From: Pseudopithomyces maydicus
Lineage: Eukaryota > Ascomycota > Dothideomycetes > Pleosporales > Didymosphaeriaceae
NCBI GenBank assembly: GCA_026873275.1
Contig: JANTUC010000003.1
Coordinates: 2,480,001-2,544,000, forward strand
Reading direction: 5' to 3'
Length of the DNA stretch: 64,000 bases
Shown: positions 46,201 through 56,811 of the stretch, in pieces
Numbering within the stretch: the first letter of the stretch is position 1
Layout of the letters: each line of letters begins with the position of its first letter
Position numbers and translations under genes: made by a program
The notes under the pieces: generated by a model
The model's database searches: none
What the model saw: the letters and a program-made list of their open reading frames with translations, nothing else
Told to the model about the DNA's origin: nothing

Positions 46201-47245
46201 ATCCAGAATCTCGGAAGCAGGCGTAGCAATGGTGCTACCTGGTGCCACACTCGATGGAGACGTCGCTTGGACGCTGTTCACACTTGGTATGCTGGACTCA
46301 GTACTATTGTTCCTGGGAAGTAGAAAGGCCTTGGTCAGTGTAGTAGGCGAGACGGCGTTTATGGTCGGGCGGCGTTGTCGAGGGGCAGTTGGAGGATCCG
46401 ATGGGGACGCGTTCGAGGACACAACCTCGTTCTCCTCCCACCAGTCATCGAGAGAGGATTTTCCATCAGCGAAAGAACCTAGGCTCTTGACCATGATTCC
46501 GCTTCGCTTGTGATCTTCGGTGGCCCTCGACATCTCCAGGTGGCGCATGATGGTCCCTGCCATATCCTTGAGAAATCGCAATTCATGGTCGGAAACACCG
46601 TTCCGAGGTTTATCGTCTAGTACACAGTAGGTGCCAATGGAATGCCCGCTGGGACTGCGGATGGGAACGCCAGCGTAGAATCGAGAATACGGTGGGCCAG
46701 CCACAAACGGATAGTCTTTGAAGCGCTCATCGCGGGACAAGTCGTTTACGACCAAGGAAGGGTAGTGGTCGTAATCACATTCGGTCTCGTGGGGGAACTC
46801 CCAAGGCAATCTGACGGTATGGTAGCAGATGCTCTGAGTTTTGGGAAATATCGAAGTGCCCCATTGCAAGGCATCATGTTCGAATTCGGGCTGTCCAGTG
46901 ATGATGGATGCTGTGCGTGTGGCTTCGGCGAGAATAAAGATATTTCGACGGTCGAAGAAGGATATCAAGCATCGACGGGTATTCAAGCGGAGGGCACCCA
47001 GTTGAGCAAAAGCGGTCAGTGCCTTGTCTTCGGACGGTCTGGCTGGTCGAGGCAGTGGTGATGTTGGCAACTGGAGGGGAGAAAGGACAGGGAGCTGTCT
47101 GGTGGCATCTGAGGTGGAGTACTGGGGGTGGTGGTAGTATCTGCGAATGGGATTAGCGGCTGCACACTGGACTACAGCATGCAGCACCGACGCATGGGGC
47201 TCCTCACCTGTAGAACTCGCGTTCCTTTGTTCTGTCGGCCTCCAT
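43261..47245 (-). CDS. Hybrid histidine kinase with GAF, HisKA, HATPase and receiver domains
   Basis: Exons 47208-47245, 45358-47140 and 43261-45303 encode 1,287 residues; introns are 67 and 54 nt. I chose the start MEADRTKEREFYRYYHHP because the 47141-47207 intron restores the N-terminus usual in this group. LTAFAQLGALRLNTRRCLISFFD begins a GAF domain. A Ser/Thr-rich linker leads to ISSISHELRSPLHGILG with phospho-acceptor His at about 562. The ATPase has LMNLFGNALKYTPAG (N box), TDSGIGMS (G1) and GTGLGLSIVKQLVELLGG (G2). The receiver has LAVDDNPINLRLL, the phospho-Asp at about 1111 in LMDINMPEMDG, LTGVAS and the FLIKP lysine. No transmembrane helix is evident, so it is probably cytoplasmic. 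It would feed a His-Asp phosphorelay to HOG-type or transcriptional outputs; the signal is unknown. Confidence 0.92.
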
Positions 47246-48421
47246 CTGGGCGTGGGGTTTACCGTGTTGAGGACGTGGCTGGGCGGGGCGGTCGACCATG
47301 TCGACTTGGACACAGCGCACAGGCGTAGATTGCCAGAGGAGGAAAGAACACCATGAAGTGGCAAAGTGAAGGGTGGATGACGATATGGGGAAACGGGAGC
47401 AGCAGACAGATTTCCCTTTTGGCTGCGTCGGTCTGGACGCGCCTAGGAGTCAATGGCGGGCAAGATGGTGGGTTGGCAGGCGCGACAGGCCGCGGAGAAG
47501 GTTATTCTCAGTGGGGAGGTGACTTCACGCGGGAGGGTGCTCGCGAGGGGCTCGGTGGTGGTCACGATGGGTGAGCTGCAGCAGCAGTTATGGCGGAGCA
47601 GAGCACATTCGGGCATGTAAAGTCCACGGATTCACGATTGGGCATGTGGGCAGATTTCGTGTAAGCGGAACCTCGACCCGCTCTCTCACTCGCGCCAGGG
47701 TGGTGCCGTGCCAAAGCAAACCATGGCGCGCACTAAGGTTCAGGGTCCAGGACGGGCGTTGGCCGCGAGCGCGGGGGTGTCCTCGCCACCGGCCATCCGC
47801 CGTCCGCCATCCGCCAGCCGCAGTCGGTGCTGCTGGCCAGCCTCCTGCGTGCCAGCCCGTGTGGTGCATGCAGGCGGGCAGGCGGGCAGGCGGGCGGGCG
47901 GCCAGGACAGCATGGAGCCCCCCAAACCACGCGCAGATGCATCCACCACAGCGCGTCGTCGCGGATCACTGGAGCTGGCGGCTGGCGATGGCCGTCGCTT
48001 TCCCGCCGCGTCCAGATCGGCAGCTTGCCGTGGGCCTTCGTTATCGGCGCGCGGCGAATGACCGGAGCCCAATCTTGGAGCCTTGGAGTTCGGACGGCAC
48101 GTGACGGCGTGCGGCTCAAGGCGACTAGCCGCCTAGAGTGCTGCAGGGTGGGGCATATGCTGCGGTGCCGCAAAGAAACCTAGCTCCGACCCAAGCCAGT
48201 CATCACCATCCCGGTACGATACAGACAATCCACCGAGACTGACCCCAAGGCCCGTCTCAAAACCCGTCTGGCTTGGATTCGCAGAGAGCCCAGCATTGGC
48301 CCTCCGCCGCCCTTAGCAAGTAACGAGCCGCCCGGGTAGCGCCTTCCTGCCCGCTCAATCAAACCCCGCACTACCATTCACTCTGCATTACCCAAAACAG
48401 AACCCAACCGAGCCCTCCGCC
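47246..48421. promoter_or_regulatory. Divergent promoter between histidine kinase and QNS1, GC-rich with tandem repeats
   Basis: 1,176 bp between two divergent start codons. It is unusually GC-rich in the middle. An 8-bp tandem repeat (units of CAGGCGGG) lies at about 47870-47902, and a CCGTCCGCCATCCGCC-type repeat at about 47795-47825. Long open frames on both strands here (for example 47571-48104) follow from the low stop-codon content of GC-rich DNA and have no domains. Confidence 0.5.
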
Positions 48422-50648
48422 ATGGGTCGCTTGATGCATGTCGCAACCTGCGCCCTCAACCAATGGGCTCTCGACTTCACCGGTAACAAAGACCGCATCG
48501 TAGAGTCCATCCGCGTTGCCAAAAGCAAAGGTGCAAAGCTTCGTGTGGGGCCTGAGCTGGAAATCAGTGGATATGTCAGTACAGCCAACATGTGCCCTCC
48601 TCTTCCCCAAATGCCTCGGCGTTACTGAGACCACCGAGCTGGGCTGATGTCTGTCCCAGGGCTGCCTCGACCACTTCCTCGAGGGCGAGGTCTATGAGAA
48701 TTCCATGGCCATGCTGCAGGAGATCATGGAAGACGAGTCTCTGCACGACATCATCATCGATCTCGGCATGCCCGTCTTCCACCGTGGCAACCGCTACAAC
48801 TGCCGCGTTGTCATCTTGAACTCCAAGATCCTCATGATCCGTCCAAAGATGCACCTTGCCAACGACGGCAACTATCGTGAGATGCGCTACTTCATCCCCT
48901 GGAAGAAACCTCTCAAGGTTGAAGACTTCGTTCTGCCAGATGGCATCGCTAAGATCCAGGGCGCAAGGAAGGTACCCATAGGAGATGCTGTCTTGAGCAC
49001 CAACGATGCCTGCATTGGCGTGGAAAGCTGTGAAGAGCTGTTCGTGCCAGAGAGTCCACACATCAACATGGGCCTGAACGGTGTAGATATCATCACCAAT
49101 TCCTCAGGCTCGCACCATGAACTGCGTAAACTGGAAACTCGCATAGCCTTGATCTTGGAAGCAACGCGAAAGAACGGCGGAGTCTATCTGTACAGCAATC
49201 AGAAAGGCTGTGATGGCGATCGCCTCTACTACGATGGCTGCGCTATGGTCATCGTCAATGGTCAGATCGTCAACCAGGGAAGCCAATTTAGCATGACAGA
49301 CGTCGAGGTCGTGACTGCCATCGTCGACATAGAAGAAGTCAACTCATATCGTATCAGCCCTGCCAGAGGTGCCCAGACCCAATCCGCTCCCGAATATAAG
49401 CGCATCGACGTTGACTTCTCGCTTGGGCAAGGAGAAACCGATCTTGATCTGGACGTTTACCCGAACAAATCTCGCTCATTACGCATCCATGCTCCAGAAG
49501 AAGAGATTGCTCTTGGTCCAGCTTGCTGGCTTTGGGATTACCTTCGTAGATCCAAATCTGCAGGCTTCTTTATTCCACTGTCTGGTGGCATCGACAGCTG
49601 TTCAACAGCTACACTAGTCTTCTCCATGTGTCGTCTAGTCTTCGCTGCGATTCAAGATGGCAACGAGCAAGTCATTGCAGACGTCAAGCGCATTTGCGGC
49701 CCCTATCACCACGACTCCAACTGGCTCCCCAAAGACGCTCAAGATCTTTGCAATTCCATCCTTCACACAGCCTACATGGGCATGGCCAGCCAGTCATCAC
49801 AAGAGACACGCTCCCGCGCCGAGCGTCTCGCCAAAGACATCGGCGCCTACCACACTGACCTCAACATCGATCCCGCCTTCGACGCACAGCGCCAGATATT
49901 CAGCCAAGCCACCGGTTTCGACCCCAAGTTCAAAGTCCACGGCGGCACGCAAACCGAGAACCTCGCTCTGCAAAACATCCAAGCTCGCCAGCGCATGGTC
50001 ACCGCCTACATGCTCGCCCAGCTCCTCCCCACCGTCCGTCAGCGCGACGGCGGCGGCGGCCTCCTCGTCCTCGGCAGCGGCAACGTCGACGAGTGTCTCC
50101 GCGGCTACCTCACCAAGTACGACTGCTCCTCCGCAGACATCAACCCTATCGGCTCCATCTCCAAGACCGATCTGAAGCGCTTCGTCCGCTGGGCCGCCAC
50201 CTCGTTCGAGCTCCCCATCCTCGACGAATTCGTCGACGCGACGCCCACCGCCGAGCTCGAGCCCATCACCGCCGACTACGTCCAGTCCGACGAAGCGGAC
50301 ATGGGCATGACGTACGCGGAGCTTTCTGACTTTGGACGCCTGCGGAAGGAGAAGAAGGCGGGGCCGTATACCATGTTCTGCCGGTTGGTCCACGACTGGA
50401 AGGATAGAGCGACGCCGAGGGAGGTGGCGGATAAGGTGAAGCGGTTCCATCACTTTTATGCGATAAATCGGCATAAGATGACGACCATGACGCCCTCGTA
50501 TCACGCCGAGGCGTATAGTCCTGATGACAACCGGTTTGATCTGAGGCCATTCTTGTATCCCTCTTTTTGGGAGTCGTATTCGTTTAAGAAGATTGATGAG
50601 AGGGTGGCGCTACTTGAGAAGAGGGCGAAGGAGGCGGAGGGGAATTAG
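48422..50648 (+). CDS. QNS1: Glutamine-dependent NAD+ synthetase
   Basis: Exons 48422-48574 and 48660-50648 encode 713 residues, close to yeast Qns1. The 85-nt intron uses a GTCAGT donor. The N-terminal nitrilase-like glutaminase has the full triad at the yeast positions: Glu45 in GPELEISGY, Lys114 in RPKMHLAND and Cys175 in GVESCEELF. The synthetase domain has the PP-loop [16 protein letters not shown], then [39 protein letters not shown] and [13 protein letters not shown]. It amidates nicotinic acid adenine dinucleotide to NAD+ with ATP and glutamine-derived ammonia, the last step of NAD synthesis. Confidence 0.96.
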
Positions 50649-51821
50649 AAGGTTGGGATAGAGTAAAGTTTTCTGGTTAGGGAGAAGCGCCCAGCCAGCA
50701 TTTGTATATAGAATGCAGCTCGATGATTATATAGATCATACAAATTTGCACATTGAGAGAACCATCAGACGCGACCATCTCTGAGTAGTATTTGATATTG
50801 TCCAATTAAAATGATTTTGGACAAAATCAGGTCAGTTTGAGACTTTCGCATCTCCCTCCCAACAAGATCGCTTTAAAATTGACATGATCTTAATCATGCA
50901 AACCCTATGAAAAAAAAAACTTTAAAGATTAAGGGTACGATCGATGCTGCGAGATAGATGCCTGCTCGGCGTCTTCGAAAATCGCATTGTTACCGTAGTA
51001 GACACGAACGTTTTCATATTGCTAGACTGAGCTCACACGACTGGCGAGGACTCGACTAAACAGCAAAATAGGAGGTGTGTTGGAAGTTAGTACCATGCAG
51101 CGAAATATTCCTAGATTTGGTCATGCTTTGAAATCCTCTACCAAGTGCCGGTACCTACATACACGCAGTCGGAACCTACGGAGGAATCTCGGATCGGACC
51201 GTCACTAGTTCCGATCCACATCAATCTTAAAGCAACTGAGGCTTCATTTTTTTTTCCTCCTTAAAAAACTGTTCGCCTAGTTTGGGCGAACTAACCACGA
51301 ACCCACTAGTTTGGCTTGTCTAGCATACAAACATTCGGTACTTTGACCATTATGCTTCGCTGTGTCGCTGTTCCGGCTTGATAATCGTTCATACTTGGCT
51401 GCGATTCTAGATGGCATTTGCTTGTCCAGACACCTCGTCGGCATCTCGCTCCAGGCGAGCAGCCCCACGGGTCCACCCTAGAGGTTGTGCTGATAGGTGA
51501 CGATCAGCCGCCATATACGTAATTTGATCAATTCTTGCTGCCAAAGACTTTGGTCTGTTCAGGTTTGCGAGGTGCGATTTCCAAGTCGGTCATGGTAACC
51601 GCGAAGCGCACCGAGCTTTAGGATGTAGAACGGTGTGAGACTGACGTGATGTAATATGTAGAATTGGGTAATCGTACGGAAGACAGCAGCCGTTTCTTGC
51701 ACCAGGAGTAAATCGGCAAGGACTTAAAAGTCTATACAAGAGGCGACGTTCCACTGTTGCCCGGTCGCTTAGAGAGCATCTTGTTGATATTGGGATTCCA
51801 CCTCCATTTCTTGGCAACATA
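50649..51821. other. Intergenic, about 1.2 kb, with one short hairpin
   Basis: No gene supported. GTTCGCC at 51271-51277 and GGCGAAC at 51285-51291 form a 7-bp stem with a 7-nt loop, next to T-rich and A-rich tracts. The final part is the promoter of the amidohydrolase. Confidence 0.5.
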
Positions 51822-53342
51822 ATGGTGTCAGCATCTCATTCTTTGAATATGCGGTCTCTTGCTTTATTCCTGAGCTCTGTTTTGGCTCCTGTCAATGCAG
51901 CTTCACTGCTGTTTACAGATGCGACCATCATATCCTACGACTTCTCCGCCAATCACACCCAAATCCTTCGCGATTCCTCCCTCTTGGTACAAGACGATCG
52001 CATCGTCGAATTGTACAATGGAACAACACCTTCGTCCTACCCGAACGATACAACAGTTGTCAATGCCACAGGAAAAATCATTAGCCCAGGATTTATCAAC
52101 ACTCATCACCATCTCTGGCAGACAGGGTACAAGACTCTTGCCTCTAACACGACACTCGCACAGTACTTCCAACGCTATGGTGAATTCGGTCCATCCATCC
52201 AGCACATGACCGCCGAAGACAAGTATCTAGCACAGATCGCTGGTGCCTTGGAACTTGTCAACACAGGCACCACAACAATTCTCGACCATGCATCTGGAGA
52301 TTCATCCGAGGAAACCGAAGACTCCATCTTGCAAGCCACTCTTGACAGCGGCGTTCGCATCTTCCACGCATTCTCCGTCCACGACCTAGGCACAGCAACA
52401 AATTGGACTGTAGACCTCCAGATCGAGAAGCTCCGTTCCCTCGCCACCGATGCCCGTCTCACCAACAATTCTCTCGTCAAGCTAGGCCTCTCCTTCGACG
52501 CCTTCCCTAGCGCCCCCAAGTCCACAATCGAGGAACTCTGGTCCATCGTCCAGGACCACAACCTCAGCCTCGTAACAACCCACCACCTCGCCGGCCCCTA
52601 CCTCAACGACAACTCTCCCACCCTCCTCGACTCCCTCGGCTGGCTCAACACCTCCACCCCCGTAATCTTCTCCCACTCCTCCTTCATCTCCTCCTCCGAC
52701 ATCCACGTCCTCCGCCAACGAAACCAGTACATCTCCACGACCCCGGAATCTGAAATGCACTACGGCCACGGAAACATCTACGCGCACGTCATCCAAGACC
52801 AAGCCAGTCTGGGCGTAGACACGCACTTCACCTTCGCCAGCGACATGGTGCAGCAAGCGCGCCTCTGGCTGCAAAACTTGCGCCTCCGTCTCTACGAGAA
52901 GGTCCTCCGTGACCAGGAAGTCCCATGGAACAACCCCATGAGCACCGAGCAGGCGTTCCACCTCATAACGAGAGCGGGCGCGCTGGCGCTGCGGCGCGAC
53001 GACCTGGGCGTCATCGTACCAGGTGCGAAGGCGGATCTTGCGATTTTCGATGCCGAGACGCCGAATTTGCTAGGGGGCGAGTACGATCCTGTTGCGGCGA
53101 TTGTGTTGCATTCAAACACGGGGGATGTGGAGGACGTGGTGGTGAACGGGGAGTTTGTCAAGAGGGAGGGCAAGCTTTTGTACGAGGGGTATGGGGATGT
53201 GAAGAGGAGGTTTAAGCAGAGTGCGAGGAAGATTCAGAAGATTTGGGGGGAGATGGAGTGGGAGGATTATTGGGAGGATAGCTTGTTTTTGGGGGTTACC
53301 GAGTATGGAACTGCGGATTTGGTGGATACACAGAGGGGGTGA
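51822..53342 (+). CDS. Secreted amidohydrolase-superfamily enzyme
   Basis: Intronless, 506 residues; an alternative ATG at 51849 gives 497. A signal peptide ends near PVNA (residue 26). The metal-dependent hydrolase fold shows the strand motif FINTHHHLWQ (metal-binding His95-His97 region), LVTTHHLAG, VIFSHSSF, TFASDM near the fourth metal-ligand Asp, and the C-terminal GVIVPGAKADLAIFDAETPN typical of the small beta-domain in this superfamily. There are about ten N-glycosylation sequons, consistent with secretion. It resembles deaminases of the ATZ/TRZ and cytosine-deaminase group. The substrate cannot be inferred, and an extracellular member is somewhat unusual since most are cytosolic. Confidence 0.85.
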   Translation: MVSASHSLNMRSLALFLSSVLAPVNAASLLFTDATIISYDFSANHTQILRDSSLLVQDDRIVELYNGTTPSSYPNDTTVVNATGKIISPGFINTHHHLWQTGYKTLASNTTLAQYFQRYGEFGPSIQHMTAEDKYLAQIAGALELVNTGTTTILDHASGDSSEETEDSILQATLDSGVRIFHAFSVHDLGTATNWTVDLQIEKLRSLATDARLTNNSLVKLGLSFDAFPSAPKSTIEELWSIVQDHNLSLVTTHHLAGPYLNDNSPTLLDSLGWLNTSTPVIFSHSSFISSSDIHVLRQRNQYISTTPESEMHYGHGNIYAHVIQDQASLGVDTHFTFASDMVQQARLWLQNLRLRLYEKVLRDQEVPWNNPMSTEQAFHLITRAGALALRRDDLGVIVPGAKADLAIFDAETPNLLGGEYDPVAAIVLHSNTGDVEDVVVNGEFVKREGKLLYEGYGDVKRRFKQSARKIQKIWGEMEWEDYWEDSLFLGVTEYGTADLVDTQRG

Positions 53343-53839
53343 GGTGGAGTTTTTTTTGGTAGAAGGATACTGAGAGACATGATAAATATAATAGATAATA
53401 AAGAGTAATGAAGAGTAATAATGTTGATTAATGTTACGACGTTAATTGAAAACCATGAATTGTAAGGCTGAACCTTTGTTTTTGTGGGACGTGCGATCAA
53501 GGGATCATTTGGTCTTATCTCTCCCGAGCGAGTCACCAGCCAATTCTGGATGGGGGCCAAACAATTATGGTAACCTATCCAGGTAGCATTGATAATCTGA
53601 AACCGATGTAGAAGCTCTCTGATAGGTCATGTCGTACGATTAAGCCGTGTCTTCGTATCTTACGTGCCACACAAGACTGTAGCCATTTGTGATTCGCTCA
53701 CCCTCTATCCAATACATGCATCTAACTGCAGGACGATAATCTAGCCCCAATCCCTCGGTTGTACATCTATTAAGCTGGTCGTTTCCCCTCGAAAGCCTGG
53801 CGATATCTATCTTGGGACCTCAATCGTCGGTCAACCACA
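53343..53839. other. Intergenic between amidohydrolase and first surface paralogue
   Basis: No gene seen; AT-rich 3' flank, then the promoter of the next gene. Confidence 0.5.
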
Positions 53840-54634
53840 ATGTCTCCAAACCCCCATTTGGCCTATTCTCAGGATCCAGAGTTATACGACCCCCTATAGT
53901 AGCACAACCATCAGTACCTTATTCCAGCAAGCTAGAAGTGGGAGTACAATCTAGCGCATCTGTTGTGAAGCCACGTATTTGCGGTCTCAGAAGAGCAACA
54001 TTCTGGCTTGTGCTGGCTCTCATACTTTGCATAATCGCAGCTGCCGTTGGCGGTGGAGTTGGGGGCTCGATCGCTGTTAAAAATGCGAAGTGAGTGTCCC
54101 CTCACATTTACTATACAGCCCTAACCACGCTAAAGACCCAAGAACGAACCGACTTCGTTAGTCGTGACCGTGACCGTCAGCGACGCAGCCGCGACTGCAT
54201 CTCCATCTAGTAAACTACCATCGAGTTCAACATCTGTCACGCCTATAACGTCCACCGCCTCATCCCCTACCTCTATTGCAATTCCATACATACCCGCTCA
54301 GCCCGAGGAAGTCTCCGCGATTGATATTGCCTGCCCCTCTGATACCACACTGCAATCAAACGGTCAAACCTACTCCTGCAATCAAGGGGCTGACTATCCT
54401 GGCCACGATATCACGGGCATCATAGCATATTCGCTGCAGACTTGTATCGACGCGTGCAGCACATACAATTATGTAAATGGCGAGACAAATCCATGCCAAG
54501 CGGTAGTGCTGCGATCAGACATGAGGGAGATGTACCTAGATAATAGCAGGGCAAACTGCTGGTTGAAACTTAGTAAGCCTGAGAGCGCAGATTATGTGAG
54601 ACAGAGTGCGGGTACGGTGGCTGCGTTGATTTAA
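53840..54634 (+). CDS. Single-pass surface protein with C-terminal six-cysteine domain, paralogue 1 (frame broken near the start)
   Basis: The start MSPNPHLAYSQDPELYDP is in one frame; from about 53895 the rest lies in another. One additional C in the C5 run 53890-53894 would join them. A short cytoplasmic segment with KPRICGLRRATFW leads into a membrane helix LVLALILCIIAAAVGGGVGG. A 46-nt intron (54090-54135) is followed by a Ser/Thr/Pro-rich stalk of about 50 residues. The C-terminal domain has six Cys: ACPSD, YSCNQ, LQTCIDACSTYN, NPCQ and ANCWLK. The type II/III-like topology would put this domain outside the cell or inside the secretory lumen. It resembles PAN/apple-like modules in spacing, but I cannot assign a family. 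It is convergent with a paralogue at 55102-56016. Confidence 0.7.
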
Positions 54635-55101
54635 CCATTTTACATGTAAGTGGTTGGCGATTGTACACGCTCATTGCTTAGATGAAATTTGACCTGGGAG
54701 CTAGGTATCCACACCGTCTGGTCAACTCCTATGTTTCTTATTTAGTTCCTTAACTGGTTCTACAACAAGGTCCTCATGCGATGAGTTATCTCACAGTGAT
54801 GAGTTAGATAGACCTACATTGACGACAGTGAAAATAATCTATTTATCTGTCCAATATCTTATGCTAGATGGACACTAATACGTAGATATTGAATATATCC
54901 AAATTAATTAGCAGCTAGTGCCTTACAGAGGATCAATTTGTTGCTCTCGTGGCACGATCCTCGTACAAATCGTGTTCACACTACCTATTCTAGTTATTTT
55001 TTGCCGTACCAAGGCTTGACTATAGTAAAATAGGTATCTGAAATAGATGTATTGATTTGATACAGAAAGAAATACCCACCCAACATACCGTGAATGTTTG
55101 C
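54635..55101. other. Convergent 3' regions of the two surface paralogues
   Basis: AT-rich, with no coding signal or tRNA. It separates the stop codons of the convergent paralogues by 467 bp. Confidence 0.5.
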
Positions 55102-56016
55102 TCACTCGTTAACCAGCCACGCCAGCGTGACAATCGAGGAGGATCTAAATTCACTTTGGTCTAACCTCGTTTTTAACCAGCAATTTGCATCGCCGTTGAC
55201 TTCATGTTGAAAGGTCAGATTATAGTTCAGCGATACACCTTTGCATTGCATCTCCTTCGTATCGGCGACAATGCCCCTATTATACGAGGTACACGCATCT
55301 ATACATGCCTGCAAGGTGTATGCTGTGAACCACATGATGTCGTTGCCATGGACGTCGGTTTCGTCCTTACACTTGTATTCGTCTTGGGCCCTGTTGCCAA
55401 TTTTCGAAGATTGTATGATCGCAGAGGGGCAAGAGTTGTCTATTCGCTCTACGTCCACGGGTGCTTTGGGGGTATATGGGACGCCGCTACCGGTAGGCAT
55501 TGTTGTGGCTGTAGACGTGGGTGTGGAGGTAAGATTAGAGGCGTCGTTGGTTCTTGATGTGACCGTAGCCGTGTCTTGAGTAGGTGCTGAGTTTAAAGAT
55601 TGAGCGTTGGATCTGAGATTGGTCAGTGTCTATGTAGGATCTGTATCTACGTTTGTAGTTGGCCACTGGATATCACGACAGTAGAACTACTATGCTCAGC
55701 CCCAGGATCGCAAAAGCTTTAGGCGAAGAGCGAGGAAAGATAGATGCATACCTTGCATTCGATACAGCAATAGAGCCGCCAACACCTCCCCCACAGATGC
55801 AGCTATAATTATTGCGCCCAATATGACCGCGAGAAAAAATGTCGATCTTTTGATACCGCAGATTTTCGGTGAGGTCCGTCGCGCATGTTCGGCGTCGTCA
55901 ATCAGTGGGTACTCATCTTTGGAGGCGTAGCGTGGCGGAACATGGTGAAGACCGGACGCTGTATGATCCACCTCAAGACCTGCTGGAGATGTTGCAAGTT
56001 CTGGCAGGTTGGCCAT
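55102..56016 (-). CDS. Single-pass surface protein with C-terminal six-cysteine domain, paralogue 2 (frame broken in the membrane helix)
   Basis: Exon 1 is 55752-56016 (start MANLPELATSPAGLEVD) and exon 2 is 55102-55612; the 139-nt intron 55613-55751 ends CTCAG. KICGIKRSTFFLAVILGAII begins the helix. The conserved glycine stretch that paralogue 1 shows intact appears only if one more C is added to C5 at 55788-55792; as given, the frame reads on out of phase. Exon 2 has a Thr/Ser-rich stalk and a six-Cys domain matching paralogue 1: NSCPS, YKCKD, LQACIDACTSYN, MQCK and ANCWLK. The shared intron position, helix and domain show common descent; the divergence is substantial, so the duplication is not recent. 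Confidence 0.7.
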
Positions 56017-56811
56017 GCTGGAATGTAGAGAACAAAAGATGAAACGAAGGTGTATTATTTGATCATCGGACACACGGATCTCGCGGAATATAATTAGCTA
56101 CGCACATGGCTTTGAATAGCAGTTTGTTCTTATTTGTTAACATAGACTCAGCCTCATATATGTGGGATTACTGGGCGTAAGGCAAGCTCTTCTCGCGGTT
56201 GCCTTTTTCGCGGGGCGTAACTCCATGTGCTTACAATTGGGGGCGGGAAACATAAGCGCGTGCAGATGCCCTTTTGTTTCAGGAGGAGCTTCACCGGAAG
56301 GTAGCAACATGTTCACAGTCTCCACTACGAATTTACTCGCAGTAACCCTTTAACATTGTATTGATACAAGCCATCTATGATGAAGCGCTCATGCTATTTC
56401 TCTTGAACGGTGAATTGCAAATCTGCATGAATGGAAATCCATATCTTATCATGTACATAGGACATTGAGAACTAGTTATCTTTCCTGTCTTGTCATCTAT
56501 TGTGGTACCTTTTTGAGTTTACTAGCATGGGCCTTCGTGTTTTCGGGAAACCCGCTCCTCGAGTAGCTGAGCTTCATAATTTAAACGCAAACCAAAACTA
56601 AGAATTACAACTTGTGAAAATATGTTAATATATAACATGCTCTTAATTGTTCCCTCCGGCCATTCATCCAGTGTCTCTTTGCCCATAGGAAATGTTGAAA
56701 TTGTGGCTGGACATGGAGACACACTTCCAGTGAAGGGCTGCTAAACAAAGCCCTATTGTGGAGACAGGCCCCTGTAGGACGGCCTTAAGACATCCAAGCG
56801 ATGATTATCAT

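Noticed and set aside
47571..48183. Long frames on both strands between the histidine kinase and QNS1
   Set aside because: GC-rich tandem-repeat DNA has few stops; the translations are low-complexity Arg/Pro/Ala with no domain.
49797..50504. 235-codon minus-strand frame opposite QNS1
   Set aside because: Antisense shadow of a GC-rich, codon-biased gene; no domain.
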